Shown here in pieces: positions 51,789 through 60,492 of a DNA stretch of 64,000 nucleotides. Each line of letters opens with the position of its first letter. The first letter of the stretch is position 1. Both the position numbers and the translations under genes were made by a program. Under the pieces are notes generated by a model. That model had not been told where the DNA came from. It did not search any database and worked only from the letters and a program-made list of their open reading frames with translations. The DNA is from Imperialibacter sp963977595 (lineage in GTDB: Bacteria > Bacteroidota > Bacteroidia > Cytophagales > Cyclobacteriaceae), in contig NZ_CP180355.1 of NCBI RefSeq assembly GCF_048007035.1, positions 5,270,001-5,334,000 of the forward strand. Direction: 5' to 3'.

Positions 51789-52934
51789 ATGAGCAAAGTT
51801 AAGATTGTATTTTTTATTGATGTACTCAAAAAGGATTTTGATGGGGTGTCTAACACCACTAACCAAATTGCCTACCGCCTGCCCAGGGACCAATTTGACG
51901 CCATCTTTATCACTCCGCTGCCACCGGAAGATCCGGAGTTTCCGTTTCCTGTTTACATTTGTCCCTCAATAGACATCCCGCTTTACAAGCAATATAAACT
52001 GGCGCTACCCAAGCGAATGAAGGGATTGGAAGCGAAGCTCGATGACTTCAAGCCTGATATTGTACATTGGAGTACCCCTTCGGCGCTAGGCTGGTATGCC
52101 GTGGACTATGCGAAGAAACGCAAGATTCCTGTGGCGACTATATATCACACGCATTTTACTTCCTATGTAGAATACTTCTTAAGGTTTGTGCCTGGTATCG
52201 ATAAGATTTCGCCTCCGATAGCCCGGCGGCTGCTTTCGTTATACAAAGATTGCTCGCTGGTGCTGGCACCCACCGAAAGCATGAGTGACTACCTGAAAGT
52301 ATTGAGAGTAAACGCTGCCAATATAAGAGTTTGGGGCAGGGGGGTAAACCAGCACCTGTTTTCGCCTGCTTTCAGAGACGATGCTTTTTTCTCCCCATAC
52401 GGCGTCACCAATGAAAAGAAAATTCTTTTTGTCAGCCGACTTGTTAGTTACAAATCCACCGACAGCCTGATTGAGCTCTATAAGTTGCTTGACAAAGGCC
52501 ATAAGCTGATTATCACTGGCGATGGCCCTGATATGGAGAGGCTTCAAAGTAAAATGCCAGAGGCGGTGTTTACCGGGAAACTCACCGGTGAAGCACTTTC
52601 CAAAGTATTTGCCTCGGCCGATGTGTTTGTCTTTCCGTCGGTTACAGAAACGTTTGGTAACGTGATTCTTGAGGCCATGGCTTCCGGACTGCCGGTGGTG
52701 GCGGCCAGGGCCGGTGGCCCGGCCGATATTATTGAAGATGGCGTTACCGGTTTTTTGGCTGAACCAGGCAACACCAAAGAAATGTATGATCGGATAAAAG
52801 CGTTGCTGGCAGATGATGAACTACATGCAAGGATCAGGGAAAAAGCGATTTACTATGCCAGCCAGCAAAACTGGGACGTGCTGTGCCAGCGGTTGTTCGA
52901 TTATTACACCGATTTAGCGGGAACCACCTCATGA
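51789..52934 (+). CDS. Glycosyltransferase family 4 (lipid-glycosyltransferase-like)
   Basis: 381 residues, ATG start. KIVFFIDVLKKDFDGVSNTT at the start and VFVFPSVTETFGNVILEAMA with GLPVVAARAGGPADI in the C-terminal domain give the GT4 donor site (Glu at both ends of the EX7E motif). The form is near that of SQD2/MgtA-like enzymes that glycosylate membrane lipids, and such an acceptor would suit a ceramide, but this is inference. Followed at once (ATGA overlap) by a GT34-like gene. Confidence 0.88.
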   Translation: MSKVKIVFFIDVLKKDFDGVSNTTNQIAYRLPRDQFDAIFITPLPPEDPEFPFPVYICPSIDIPLYKQYKLALPKRMKGLEAKLDDFKPDIVHWSTPSALGWYAVDYAKKRKIPVATIYHTHFTSYVEYFLRFVPGIDKISPPIARRLLSLYKDCSLVLAPTESMSDYLKVLRVNAANIRVWGRGVNQHLFSPAFRDDAFFSPYGVTNEKKILFVSRLVSYKSTDSLIELYKLLDKGHKLIITGDGPDMERLQSKMPEAVFTGKLTGEALSKVFASADVFVFPSVTETFGNVILEAMASGLPVVAARAGGPADIIEDGVTGFLAEPGNTKEMYDRIKALLADDELHARIREKAIYYASQQNWDVLCQRLFDYYTDLAGTTS

Positions 52935-53653
52935 GTCTGACCTTTAAGATACTTCAGTTGGCTACGCCAAACATCGATTCTTACGCTGCCTATAGTATAG
53001 CCTCTGTGCGGGGCTATGCAAAAAGGCACGGCTATCAGCATTTAGTGCAACGCAGCCGGTTGGTTGATGATATGCATATCAACTGGACAAAAATTGTGCT
53101 TTTGCAAAACACTCTGGCCGAAAAAGACGTCGATTACGTGGTGCTGTTAGATGCGGATGTTGTCCTCACAACTACCGCCCTGCCCCTGGAAGATTTTGTG
53201 AAAATGGGGAATGAAGCGACACACATACTGATGCCTGGTGATACGCCGTTGCTGGGAGGTAAAAGGCCCAACGCAGGGATGATCATTGTTAAAAACAGCC
53301 CTGAGGGGAGAGGCATTATTGACTATTGGCTGCATGCAGCCCGCCATGAAGGTAGCCACCTGGCAGATACCCACCCGAGAAATCAGCTGGTGTACTGGAA
53401 TTTCGTGATGCCCAGGTTCAAACCTCTTCAGTTTATTATTCCCAGGTCATTTGCCAGAAAGTATTACCCTGTTTACGACTACCTGGGACAGCGTGGAGGG
53501 TTTTTGTGGCATGTAACCCAAACCAACGAGGGGGTAAGAGAAAAGTATATGAAGAAGCTTTACGAGCAAAACAGGCTCGAAATGGGAGACTTTCAAACCA
53601 CTTTAGAGGCGCTGAAAGGAGCGACCGAAGGGTTGGTTAAGTTGGTTGGGTAA
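52931..53653 (+). CDS. GT34-like (galactosyl/mannosyl transferase GMA12/MNN10 type) glycosyltransferase
   Basis: 240 residues from the ATG at 52931, which overlaps the upstream stop; an earlier in-frame start would run far into the GT4 gene. Features: ILQLATPNIDSYAAYS, metal-binding DADVVL in YVVLLDADVVLTTTALP, GMIIVKNSPEGRGIIDYWLH and HPRNQLVYWNFV, as in GT34. Retaining transferase for alpha-linked hexoses. Last gene before the desaturase, 69 bp apart on the same strand. Confidence 0.82.
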   Translation: MSLTFKILQLATPNIDSYAAYSIASVRGYAKRHGYQHLVQRSRLVDDMHINWTKIVLLQNTLAEKDVDYVVLLDADVVLTTTALPLEDFVKMGNEATHILMPGDTPLLGGKRPNAGMIIVKNSPEGRGIIDYWLHAARHEGSHLADTHPRNQLVYWNFVMPRFKPLQFIIPRSFARKYYPVYDYLGQRGGFLWHVTQTNEGVREKYMKKLYEQNRLEMGDFQTTLEALKGATEGLVKLVG

Positions 53654-53722
53654 CTAATAGCGTTTTTAGGCGCAGTTAAAAAATTCATTGTTTAGCTTTA
53701 GGAAACGTTAACCGAAGTTTCA

Positions 53723-54676
53723 TTGGAGAAGATTGCCGGTTTGAAAAACACTCAATCATTTTACTGGGAAGAAAGCAGAGAACCACACTTTCAGCGCAGA
53801 AAACAAATTTTGAATGAGGTGCCTGAGGTGAAGAAGCTTTTTGGTACCGACCCTCTTTTAAAGTACAAGGCGATTTTTGTGCTGCTGCTACAGCTGGCTA
53901 TTCCAGTGTTTTTTCTGCCTGAAAATCCATACCTGTTTGCGCTGCTGGTGGTAGTTGTCGGTGCCACACTTAGTCAAATTCTTTTTTTGGCTATTCACGA
54001 AATCACCCATGACCTGGCGTTTAAAAACCCAGCACTCAACAATGTTTTGGCCATCATCGTCAACTTTCCTATTGTGTTTCCATTTAGTATGGCATTTAAG
54101 GTGTACCACGCCAAGCACCACTGGCACCAGGGCAAGGAAGGTGTTGACACCGATCTGCCGACGGACGGGGAAGCACTTCTATTTAAGGGCTTTTTCGGTA
54201 AGCTGATCTGGCTGGTGAATCAAATTCTGTTTTATGCCATCAGACCACTCATGGTGCACCCTATCAAACCAGACAAGTGGCAAATTATCAACCTGATCGC
54301 TCAGCTGGTATTCGTGGTGGTGTTTTACCAGCTGGCCGGTATCGCCGGCTTTGTTTATCTCATAGCCTCTCTGTTTGTAGCCGGCGGGCTTCACCCCATT
54401 GCCGGCCACTTTATAGCAGAGCACTACGTTTTCAAAGAAGGTCAGGAAACCTATTCGTACTACGGTTTCCTGAACAAGATTACTTTCAACGTAGGTTTTC
54501 ATAATGAGCACCACGACTTTCCCAACATTCCTGGCAGTAGGCTGCCAAAGTTGAAGAAACTAGCTCCCAACCACTACGACCACCTCTACTCGCACACCTC
54601 ATGGTCAAAGGTGCTTTGGCGGTTTGTTTCCGAGGAATCGATGACGCTTTATGCCAGGATCAAGCGGAATAACTAG
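53723..54676 (+). CDS. Sphingolipid delta-4-desaturase-like (DEGS1-type) fatty acid desaturase
   Basis: 317 residues with a TTG start: the frame has a stop at 53699-53701 and no ATG or GTG in between, and the family's N-terminus fits at once. The Lipid_DES-type N-terminal motif is present (QSFYWEESREPHFQRRKQIL, then EVKKLFGTDPLLK). Three His boxes: HEITHD (92-97), YHAKHH (128-133), HNEHHDFPNIPG (260-271), plus HPIAGHFIAEHYVF at 224-237. The C-terminus keeps TFNVGFHNEHHDFPNIPG, nearly the eukaryotic DEGS1 sequence. Four or more TM helices. In eukaryotes it adds the C4-C5 trans double bond to dihydroceramide. Overlaps the end of the opposite gene by 4 bp. Confidence 0.88.
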   Translation: MEKIAGLKNTQSFYWEESREPHFQRRKQILNEVPEVKKLFGTDPLLKYKAIFVLLLQLAIPVFFLPENPYLFALLVVVVGATLSQILFLAIHEITHDLAFKNPALNNVLAIIVNFPIVFPFSMAFKVYHAKHHWHQGKEGVDTDLPTDGEALLFKGFFGKLIWLVNQILFYAIRPLMVHPIKPDKWQIINLIAQLVFVVVFYQLAGIAGFVYLIASLFVAGGLHPIAGHFIAEHYVFKEGQETYSYYGFLNKITFNVGFHNEHHDFPNIPGSRLPKLKKLAPNHYDHLYSHTSWSKVLWRFVSEESMTLYARIKRNN

Positions 54677-55659
54677 TTGTCTCTCACGAAACTCAGCGCC
54701 GCTTCAATAAATTTATCATTTTCAGAAACGAATGGCTCGTGCCAGGAGTTTTCGAACACAGTCCAATCGACGGTGGTACTGGTAAGCAGTCGCTCTGTTT
54801 CATCGCCCACTTCTATAGGCACTACACCGTCTTTTTTGCCCCACAAAAACTTAACTGGTAAAGTGATTTTTGAAAGCTCCTCAGTCTTATCAAAAGTGAA
54901 GAGCACCTTTTCGCTGTAGTCGTTGTAGGCTTTTCCATGTGCAAATTGCGACATTGCAGTATTGGGCGAAAACAGCACATAGTTGAGCACAAACTTTTTG
55001 TTTTCGTAAAGAGATAAAGGATTGCCGTCCAGGTCGAGCATCTTACGGTAGTAGTCCACCCAAACGTCGTTTACAGTTGTGTTGTTGACCGGATGTGTTT
55101 CAGTAAATTCCAGGGTTTTATTGTCCTGGCGGGCAGTTGCTTCCCTTATCACCCATTCTCTCATGATCTCCATCCAGCGCAGGTTGCTAAAAGTGCCGTT
55201 CACTACCAACAGCCCATCCGCCATTTTCTGATTCTCACCGGTGGTCAAAAACTGCCAGGCCAGCTCCACGCCGAAGCTGTGTGCCATAATGTAGATTTTC
55301 TTGCCAGGATACTGCTGCCGCAGCAAGCTTACTGCGTAGAATGCGTCCTCGCCAAACTGCTCATAGGTGAGCGACGAAGGATCGGCATTTCCGGAGGAGG
55401 AGCCCGCAATGCGCTGATCCCAGTAGGCTACAGCTACTTCGCTTTCCATCCCCTTCAGGTAGTAGCGGTAACACATGGCGCAGTCGCCAGGCCCACCGTG
55501 GAAAAAAATGACAATCTTATCGGCATCGAGGTTGCCCCGTACCCAAATGGGCATGTCGGCTCCGTCGTTGCGGAGATAGAAGGTGTCTTTAACGTCAGTG
55601 GTGTCATCGCTGCAGGCAAAAAGCGCCGAGCAAATCATAAGTATGAGTATCTTTTTCAT
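54673..55659 (-). CDS. Alpha/beta hydrolase lipoprotein
   Basis: 328 residues, ATG start. Leader MKKILILMICSALFACSDD (lipobox Cys16). Oxyanion motif HGGPGDCAMC, nucleophile elbow MAHSFGVELA, and catalytic Asp/His probably in LWGKKDGVVP and ENSWHEPF. Similar in plan to the lipoprotein hydrolase at 23826-24812. The gene overlaps the barrel gene upstream by 4 bp, so the two form one transcript. Confidence 0.85.
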   Translation of the reverse strand: MKKILILMICSALFACSDDTTDVKDTFYLRNDGADMPIWVRGNLDADKIVIFFHGGPGDCAMCYRYYLKGMESEVAVAYWDQRIAGSSSGNADPSSLTYEQFGEDAFYAVSLLRQQYPGKKIYIMAHSFGVELAWQFLTTGENQKMADGLLVVNGTFSNLRWMEIMREWVIREATARQDNKTLEFTETHPVNNTTVNDVWVDYYRKMLDLDGNPLSLYENKKFVLNYVLFSPNTAMSQFAHGKAYNDYSEKVLFTFDKTEELSKITLPVKFLWGKKDGVVPIEVGDETERLLTSTTVDWTVFENSWHEPFVSENDKFIEAALSFVRDN

Positions 55660-56228
55660 TTTCTAACAGTGAGGGGTTTGCTGATGCCCGCTTCAAAAGC
55701 AATGCGGGTGAGGGATGACTTGTTGTAAGGAACTTGTTTGAGCACATGGAAGCGACAGAACCAGGTGAGCTTGGTCTGCTTTTGCACTGATAGGTCTTTT
55801 CCAAAGCCAACAAAGAGTGACGGCATAAAGGCCGTCCTTCCGGCAAGGTGTTTTCTTTCAAGTGGGCCTTTTTCCGACACTTCAAAAGTTTGGCCTTCAT
55901 AAAACGACCTGAAAAGTCCGGGACTGACGCCTGCTTCGAACAAGCCGCCTTTGTAGTTGACTGTTTTGTAAGAAACCTCCGGCATCACGATCACGCCAAT
56001 ATGGTTGCCCGTATGGCGATATATGGCCAGCCCAGGTGAGAAAACCAAAGCACTATTTCTGGCTTTCTCTCTTCTGTTCGTTTTGTCCCAGGAATACAGC
56101 GGAAGGGAATAGGCTCCCTTTGCACCATAGTGAGTAAATGTTTCCCCGAAGTAGGAGAGCTTTACTTCCTGAGCCCGAACGGAAGAAAAAAATAAGAGGG
56201 CTACAGGCAAAAAAATGATTTTATGCAT
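55656..56228 (-). CDS. Hypothetical outer-membrane protein
   Basis: 190 residues, ATG start, signal peptide 1-19 (ALLFFSSVRAQ). Amphipathic strands with aromatic residues (YFGETFTHYGAKGAYSLPLY, ALVFSPGLAIYRHTGNHIGV, VSYKTVNYKGGLFEAGVSPG, RIAFEAGISKPLTVRK) indicate a small barrel. Coupled to the hydrolase gene downstream. Confidence 0.6.
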   Translation of the reverse strand: MHKIIFLPVALLFFSSVRAQEVKLSYFGETFTHYGAKGAYSLPLYSWDKTNRREKARNSALVFSPGLAIYRHTGNHIGVIVMPEVSYKTVNYKGGLFEAGVSPGLFRSFYEGQTFEVSEKGPLERKHLAGRTAFMPSLFVGFGKDLSVQKQTKLTWFCRFHVLKQVPYNKSSLTRIAFEAGISKPLTVRK

Positions 56229-56372
56229 TGTAGTTGAGTTTTTGACTCAGATCAATACGGCGAATCGATTGTAAGGGTGCGTTGGGATAGCGAAATTTTC
56301 AGTGAAGTAGGGGAATTTGGGCCTGATATATGAAAATAATGGGGTGAGATAGAGAACAGGCAGGCGTCCGGG

Positions 56373-57191
56373 TCAATTGGCGCCAATCCACTTTTTGAAC
56401 TCAGCAGCCTTGAGTTGGCTAATGATCAAAGGCGCATCAGCATCTGGCTCAAGTTCTATGAGCAGTTTTCCGTTGGCCTCGTTCATGAAGGCCTTGCACG
56501 ACTTGCGGTGAAGAATGACCTGCCTGTTGGCCCTGAAATAATCTTTCTCATTTAGGAGCAGGGAGATGTCGTCCAGCGTGTAGTTGACCGATAGTCGGGT
56601 ATTGCTGAACGTGGTGATGTAAACAACGGAGTTTTTGATAAACGCATTGGCAATGTCCTGCAGGTCAATCGGGACATTCTTTCTTCCAATCATTCCTACA
56701 ATGGATTTTTTTGTTTCAACGGCAGTGTTGGGGGACGCCTGTGTTTTAGCTTTTCGGTAGAAGTAGTAAATGAGATAGTAGAGGTTAAACTGGGCGATCA
56801 CAATTATTGTGAAGGGAAACTCGTAGTCGGGAAACGAGGTAGAAGAAAGAGGTAGCTGGTAGTGCAGGTAGAAATAGAGGGCCACAATAAAAATGCACGC
56901 CACAGAAGGAAGCGCAATGCCAAAAAAGACCTGAGTAAGAATACGTGCTATGGGCGTTTCCAACCAATCATATTTTTGCTGCAAAAACACTGTAACCATT
57001 CGGACATAGAGCCATAGTGCTGACGTGAGGGTAAACACAAAAAGCGTATCTGGCACAAAGGAGCTGTCCTGAAAGAGCTCGAACCAGTCCTTTTCTGCTC
57101 CAATGGAAATGAACAGTTGAGAGACAATAAGACTTACACCTAAAATAATCCAAACGTCGTGGCGAAGCGGAAGGGTGTAGCGTGTAGTCAT
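56373..57191 (-). CDS. LytTR-family transcriptional regulator with membrane domain
   Basis: 272 residues from the ATG at 57191; a TTG three codons upstream is the alternative. Four to five hydrophobic helices (about 15-150) precede a LytTR DNA-binding domain (about 170-272) with VPIDLQDIANAFIKNSVVYI and DYFRANRQVILHRKSCKAFM. No receiver domain, so the membrane part senses directly. The target is unknown. Confidence 0.88.
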   Translation of the reverse strand: MTTRYTLPLRHDVWIILGVSLIVSQLFISIGAEKDWFELFQDSSFVPDTLFVFTLTSALWLYVRMVTVFLQQKYDWLETPIARILTQVFFGIALPSVACIFIVALYFYLHYQLPLSSTSFPDYEFPFTIIVIAQFNLYYLIYYFYRKAKTQASPNTAVETKKSIVGMIGRKNVPIDLQDIANAFIKNSVVYITTFSNTRLSVNYTLDDISLLLNEKDYFRANRQVILHRKSCKAFMNEANGKLLIELEPDADAPLIISQLKAAEFKKWIGAN

Positions 57192-57348
57192 AGCAAACAA
57201 AAATCGAACAAAAATCGCAACTTTGGAAAAATGTTGGTTTGGCTAGTTCGGCGATATTTCATTTGCAACCATCCGTCGGAGAAAGCAAATGGATTGTTTG
57301 CGCTCATTGGGAACGATTCACCTGATTACAATGGTTGTGTTGTGCAGT

Positions 57349-57362
57349 AAGCGCTAGCGCTT
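57349..57362. promoter_or_regulatory. Perfect 14-bp palindrome upstream of the Crp/Fnr gene
   Basis: aagcgctagcgctt, 54 bp in front of the Crp/Fnr start at 57416. It may be an operator or only a dyad. Confidence 0.35.
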
Positions 57363-57415
57363 TTGGAATAGCGAAAAAAGACCGAGGGAGCATTACTTTA
57401 GAAAAAACAGTGTTG

Positions 57416-58066
57416 ATGGATATAACTACAGAAAAACTTGCCACGCTGTTTCCAGGAATGGAATCAGGCCTTAAAGAAGCCATATTGAGTGAAGGGCACG
57501 TAAAAAATGTTAAAGAGGGAGAATTGCTCGTTAGCTCCGGCCAGTATATCAAATCAGCCATGCTGGTGATAGATGGTCTGGTGAAAGTTTCCAGAGAAGA
57601 CGAGGATGGCAAGGAGTTTCTGATGTACTACCTGGAGCCGGGTTCAGCTTGTGCACTTTCACTTTTGTGTGCTGCTCGAAGTGAAAAGAGTGCCATTTCG
57701 GCCAAGGCTGTTTCTGATGTCACCATCATCACAGTTCCTTTTGTTTTGACCGAAACTTGGCAAACCAGGTACAGAACATGGCACGAATTTGTGGTAGCCA
57801 CCTACAGAAAGCGATTTGAAGAGTTGCTCATTACTCTTGACAGTGTGGCGTTCAAATCAATGGACGAACGCCTTGTCTTTTATTTGAAACGTCAGATGAA
57901 AGTGTCAGGAAAATTGCTGGCCATCTCACATCAGGAGATTGCCAACGACCTGAGCACTGCCAGAGAGGTGGTGTCGAGGTTATTGAAAAAACTGGAGCAG
58001 TCGGGAGCTATTGTATTGAGCCGAAACCATATTGAAATCATTAACCTCGACAAAATTTTTGACTAG
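57416..58066 (+). CDS. Crp/Fnr family transcriptional regulator
   Basis: 216 residues from the ATG at 57416 (MDITTEKLATLFPG); the frame is open 27 codons further up without a start of quality. Cyclic-nucleotide-binding-like barrel (about 20-120; VKEGELLVSSGQYIKSAMLV) and a Crp-type HTH (about 145-205; ISHQEIANDLSTAREVVSRL) whose STAREVVSR recognition helix resembles Fnr types. No cluster of N-terminal cysteines as in E. coli FNR. The MBL-rhodanese gene lies 81 bp downstream with a perfect GTGA-N6-TCAC site in front of it. Confidence 0.92.
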   Translation: MDITTEKLATLFPGMESGLKEAILSEGHVKNVKEGELLVSSGQYIKSAMLVIDGLVKVSREDEDGKEFLMYYLEPGSACALSLLCAARSEKSAISAKAVSDVTIITVPFVLTETWQTRYRTWHEFVVATYRKRFEELLITLDSVAFKSMDERLVFYLKRQMKVSGKLLAISHQEIANDLSTAREVVSRLLKKLEQSGAIVLSRNHIEIINLDKIFD

Positions 58067-58076
58067 TTTTGCCAGA

Positions 58077-58090
58077 GTGATCATTGTCAC
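58077..58090. promoter_or_regulatory. Crp/Fnr-type operator, GTGA-N6-TCAC
   Basis: gtgatcattgtcac, both arms perfect, 57 bp in front of the MBL-rhodanese ATG. Its centre (58083.5) lies about 41 bp upstream of the start expected from the tatacctttg element at 58111-58120, the position of a class II activator site. The adjacent Crp/Fnr gene is the likely ligand. Confidence 0.6.
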
Positions 58091-58112
58091 TGAAGTCGGT
58101 CTTCCGCTGGTA

Positions 58113-58120
58113 TACCTTTG
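58113..58120 (+). promoter_or_regulatory. -7 promoter element of the MBL-rhodanese gene
   Basis: tacctttg, an exact TAnnTTTG match, 28 bp before the ATG. No -33 TTTG, as expected if an activator at 58077-58090 replaces it. Confidence 0.5.
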
Positions 58121-58147
58121 CTGAAGGAAATTGAAAAATAAACAACA

Positions 58148-59560
58148 ATGATAGTAGAACAGATATACACAGGATGTTTGGCACAGGGTGCCTACTACAT
58201 AGAGAGTGAAGGCGAAGCGGTTGTTATAGACCCATTGAGAGAAGTAGCACCTTATGTGGAGAAGGCCAAAAGAAGAGGAGCTAAAATTAAGTATGTGCTG
58301 GAAACCCATTTCCACGCTGACTTCGTTTCCGGGCATCTGGACCTTTCCAGAATAACGGGAGCACCCATTGTTTTTGGCCCCAATGCCAAGCCTAACTTTG
58401 AGGCTCACATTGCCAGCGACGGAGAGGAGTTAAAAATCGGCAATGTGACTATTAAAGTGCTTCACACTCCTGGGCACACCATGGAGAGCACCACTTATTT
58501 GTTGCTGGATGAGGAGGGTAAAGAAAATGCTATCTTCTCGGGCGATACGCTCTTTATCGGTGACGTGGGAAGACCTGACCTGGCTGCCAAGTCGCACCTG
58601 AGCGTGGAAGATCTCGCAGGTCATCTTTTTGACTCACTTCGAAATAAGATTATGACATTGCCCGATGACGTGATCGTGTACCCAGGACATGGAGCAGGCT
58701 CAGCTTGTGGAAAAAACATGAGCAAGGAAACCACTGATACGCTTGGCCATCAAAAAGAAACCAACTATGCCCTGAGAGCAAACATGACAAGGGATGAGTT
58801 CATCAAAGAAGTAACTGACGGATTGGCGCCCCCGCCGGTGTACTTTCCGGAAAATGTGATGATGAACAAGATGGGATATGAAAGCGTGGATAAAGTGCTT
58901 AGTCGTGGCTTGCAAAAGCTCTCTGCCGAAGGGTTTGAAGCGGCAGCTAACGAAACGGAGGCGTTGGTGCTTGACACCCGTGATCCAAATGTTTTCTCAA
59001 AAGGATTCATTCCTAACGCTATCAATATAGGTATCGACGGCAGCTTTGCCCCTTGGGTAGGCGCATTGATCCTGGATATTAAGCAGCCGATTCTGATTGT
59101 GGCTGAGCCGGGTAGAGAAGAAGAGGTAGTAACAAGGCTGGCAAGAGTAGGGTACGACAATACGATCGGTTATCTGGAAGGCGGTTTTGCGACCTGGAAG
59201 AAGGCAAAAAAGGAGATAGATGAGATTGAAAATATTTCAGCGGCCGAATTCTCTGACAAGTATGATAGGGAAAAGCTCGAGGTGATTGATGTGCGCAAGC
59301 CGAGTGAATTTGCCGCTGAGCACGTGGAGGATGCCAAAAACCTGGCGCTGGATTTCATCAACGACCATATGGCCGACTTTGACAAAGAAAAGCCATTGTA
59401 CCTTTATTGTGCTGGCGGGTATCGCTCCATGATTGCGAGCTCTATCCTGAAAGCCAGAGGTTGGGACAATGTCATCAATATTGAAGGCGGCTGGAAGGCG
59501 ATTGAGACAACCGGCGTACCCAAAACGGATTATGTTTGCCCTACCACGTTACAGAAGTAG
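58148..59560 (+). CDS. MBL-fold hydrolase with two rhodanese domains (persulfide dioxygenase / CstB-like)
   Basis: 470 residues, ATG start. MBL domain (1-250): iron-binding ETHFHADFVSGH, HTPGHTMEST, FSGDTLFIGDVGRPDL and YPGHGAG. First rhodanese (about 260-365) has no active Cys: AEPGREEEVV stands where the loop should be. Second rhodanese (about 370-465) has LYLYCAGGYRS with the catalytic Cys. Such proteins oxidise persulfides to sulfite in sulfide detoxification. Regulated probably by the Crp/Fnr protein encoded upstream. Confidence 0.92.
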   Translation: MIVEQIYTGCLAQGAYYIESEGEAVVIDPLREVAPYVEKAKRRGAKIKYVLETHFHADFVSGHLDLSRITGAPIVFGPNAKPNFEAHIASDGEELKIGNVTIKVLHTPGHTMESTTYLLLDEEGKENAIFSGDTLFIGDVGRPDLAAKSHLSVEDLAGHLFDSLRNKIMTLPDDVIVYPGHGAGSACGKNMSKETTDTLGHQKETNYALRANMTRDEFIKEVTDGLAPPPVYFPENVMMNKMGYESVDKVLSRGLQKLSAEGFEAAANETEALVLDTRDPNVFSKGFIPNAINIGIDGSFAPWVGALILDIKQPILIVAEPGREEEVVTRLARVGYDNTIGYLEGGFATWKKAKKEIDEIENISAAEFSDKYDREKLEVIDVRKPSEFAAEHVEDAKNLALDFINDHMADFDKEKPLYLYCAGGYRSMIASSILKARGWDNVINIEGGWKAIETTGVPKTDYVCPTTLQK

Positions 59561-59583
59561 TCAATAAGTTTTAGAGAATTATG

Positions 59584-59623
59584 TCGTGCCCTCAGCAATC
59601 GCTGGCGGCACGATTTTTTTTTT
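59584..59623 (+). terminator. Intrinsic terminator
   Basis: Stem tcgtgcc/ggcacga (59584-59590 and 59607-59613) followed by ten T residues, 24 bp behind the MBL-rhodanese stop. Confidence 0.9.
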
Positions 59624-59639
59624 GAATTCCTCTGTGCAC

Positions 59640-60392
59640 CTAGTCTAGCTCGTGCTTTGTATTGATCGAGAATTTATAGCGATCGCCCCGGTACAATGAT
59701 CTTTCGATCTCAACAATTCTTCCATCTTCGGAGAAGATGGCTCCATCGAGCATAAAAGCTGCCAGAGGTACGGTGTTCTCGAAATAGTTCTGAGGATCAC
59801 CGGGCGAAAGAATGACCGCTCCCATTGTTCTGTGAGCATTGCCCAACTTTAGTTTGTACTGATCCTCGTAAATGGCAATCAGCGGGTCTTTCAGCTCAAT
59901 AAGGTGAATCTTCGGGCAAGCCACCAGAGAAATGTATCTGGTCTCATCTTTCATTAGCGTGTCGTCGGCGTATCTCAGGCGGTGAACCTTCAACACCGGG
60001 CCGTCGATCTTCATATGTCTGTTATCGATTTTGGATGACAGGCCACTCTCAAGGATTGTCTTTTCAAGAATAATATCTTTTGGCTTGAACCCTTCTTTGA
60101 TCAGGTTGCCGTCGAAGCTGTTTTTCATGGCGTCGAACGAACCAAGGACCCTGGTAACGTGCCGGTCTTCCGTTTTATTTAACACATAAGTGCCTCTTCC
60201 TTTTATTCTGGTTGCCCATCCCTGTAATTCTACTTCGTGCAAACTCTTGCGGGCTGTAGTATTGCTCACGTTGTGCTCTTTGATCAATTCGTTCTCAGAA
60301 GGCACCTTATCGCCAGGTAAAAGCTCACCTGACTCGATTTTTTGAATGATTTCTTTGCTGATTAAAATATACTTGGGGACTGGCCTTTTCAT
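59640..60392 (-). CDS. GntR-family regulator with UTRA sensor domain
   Basis: 250 residues, ATG start. Winged HTH (about 1-70) with KVPSENELIKEHNVSNTTAR and ELQGWATRIKGRGTYV, UTRA effector domain (about 90-245; VLKVHRLRYADDTLMKDETR, PLAAFMLDGAIFSEDGRIVE). UTRA regulators respond to phosphorylated or free sugars. It is divergent from the MFS-isomerase-SusC genes, which it probably controls. A 12-bp motif occurs in both control regions (60474-60485 and 61740-61751). Confidence 0.92.
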   Translation of the reverse strand: MKRPVPKYILISKEIIQKIESGELLPGDKVPSENELIKEHNVSNTTARKSLHEVELQGWATRIKGRGTYVLNKTEDRHVTRVLGSFDAMKNSFDGNLIKEGFKPKDIILEKTILESGLSSKIDNRHMKIDGPVLKVHRLRYADDTLMKDETRYISLVACPKIHLIELKDPLIAIYEDQYKLKLGNAHRTMGAVILSPGDPQNYFENTVPLAAFMLDGAIFSEDGRIVEIERSLYRGDRYKFSINTKHELD

Positions 60393-60473
60393 TACTCTAA
60401 GTTTGGCGGACAGCTAATTTGAAATTTTTTTTTGTCATATTAAAATTTACTTACTACATTAGGTTCTTGAACT

Positions 60474-60485
60474 TAGTGCGTTAAG
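60474..60485 (+). promoter_or_regulatory. Candidate GntR operator, copy 1
   Basis: tagtgcgttaag, 8 bp before the MFS transporter ATG. Identical 12-mer at 61740-61751 in front of the isomerase-like gene. Confidence 0.5.
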
Positions 60486-60492
60486 GCACCCT

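Noticed and set aside
53723..54676. Ordinary delta-9 acyl-lipid desaturase
   Set aside because: The N-terminal FYW...PH..RR motif and the HNEHHDFPNIPG block are characteristic of sphingolipid delta-4 desaturases.
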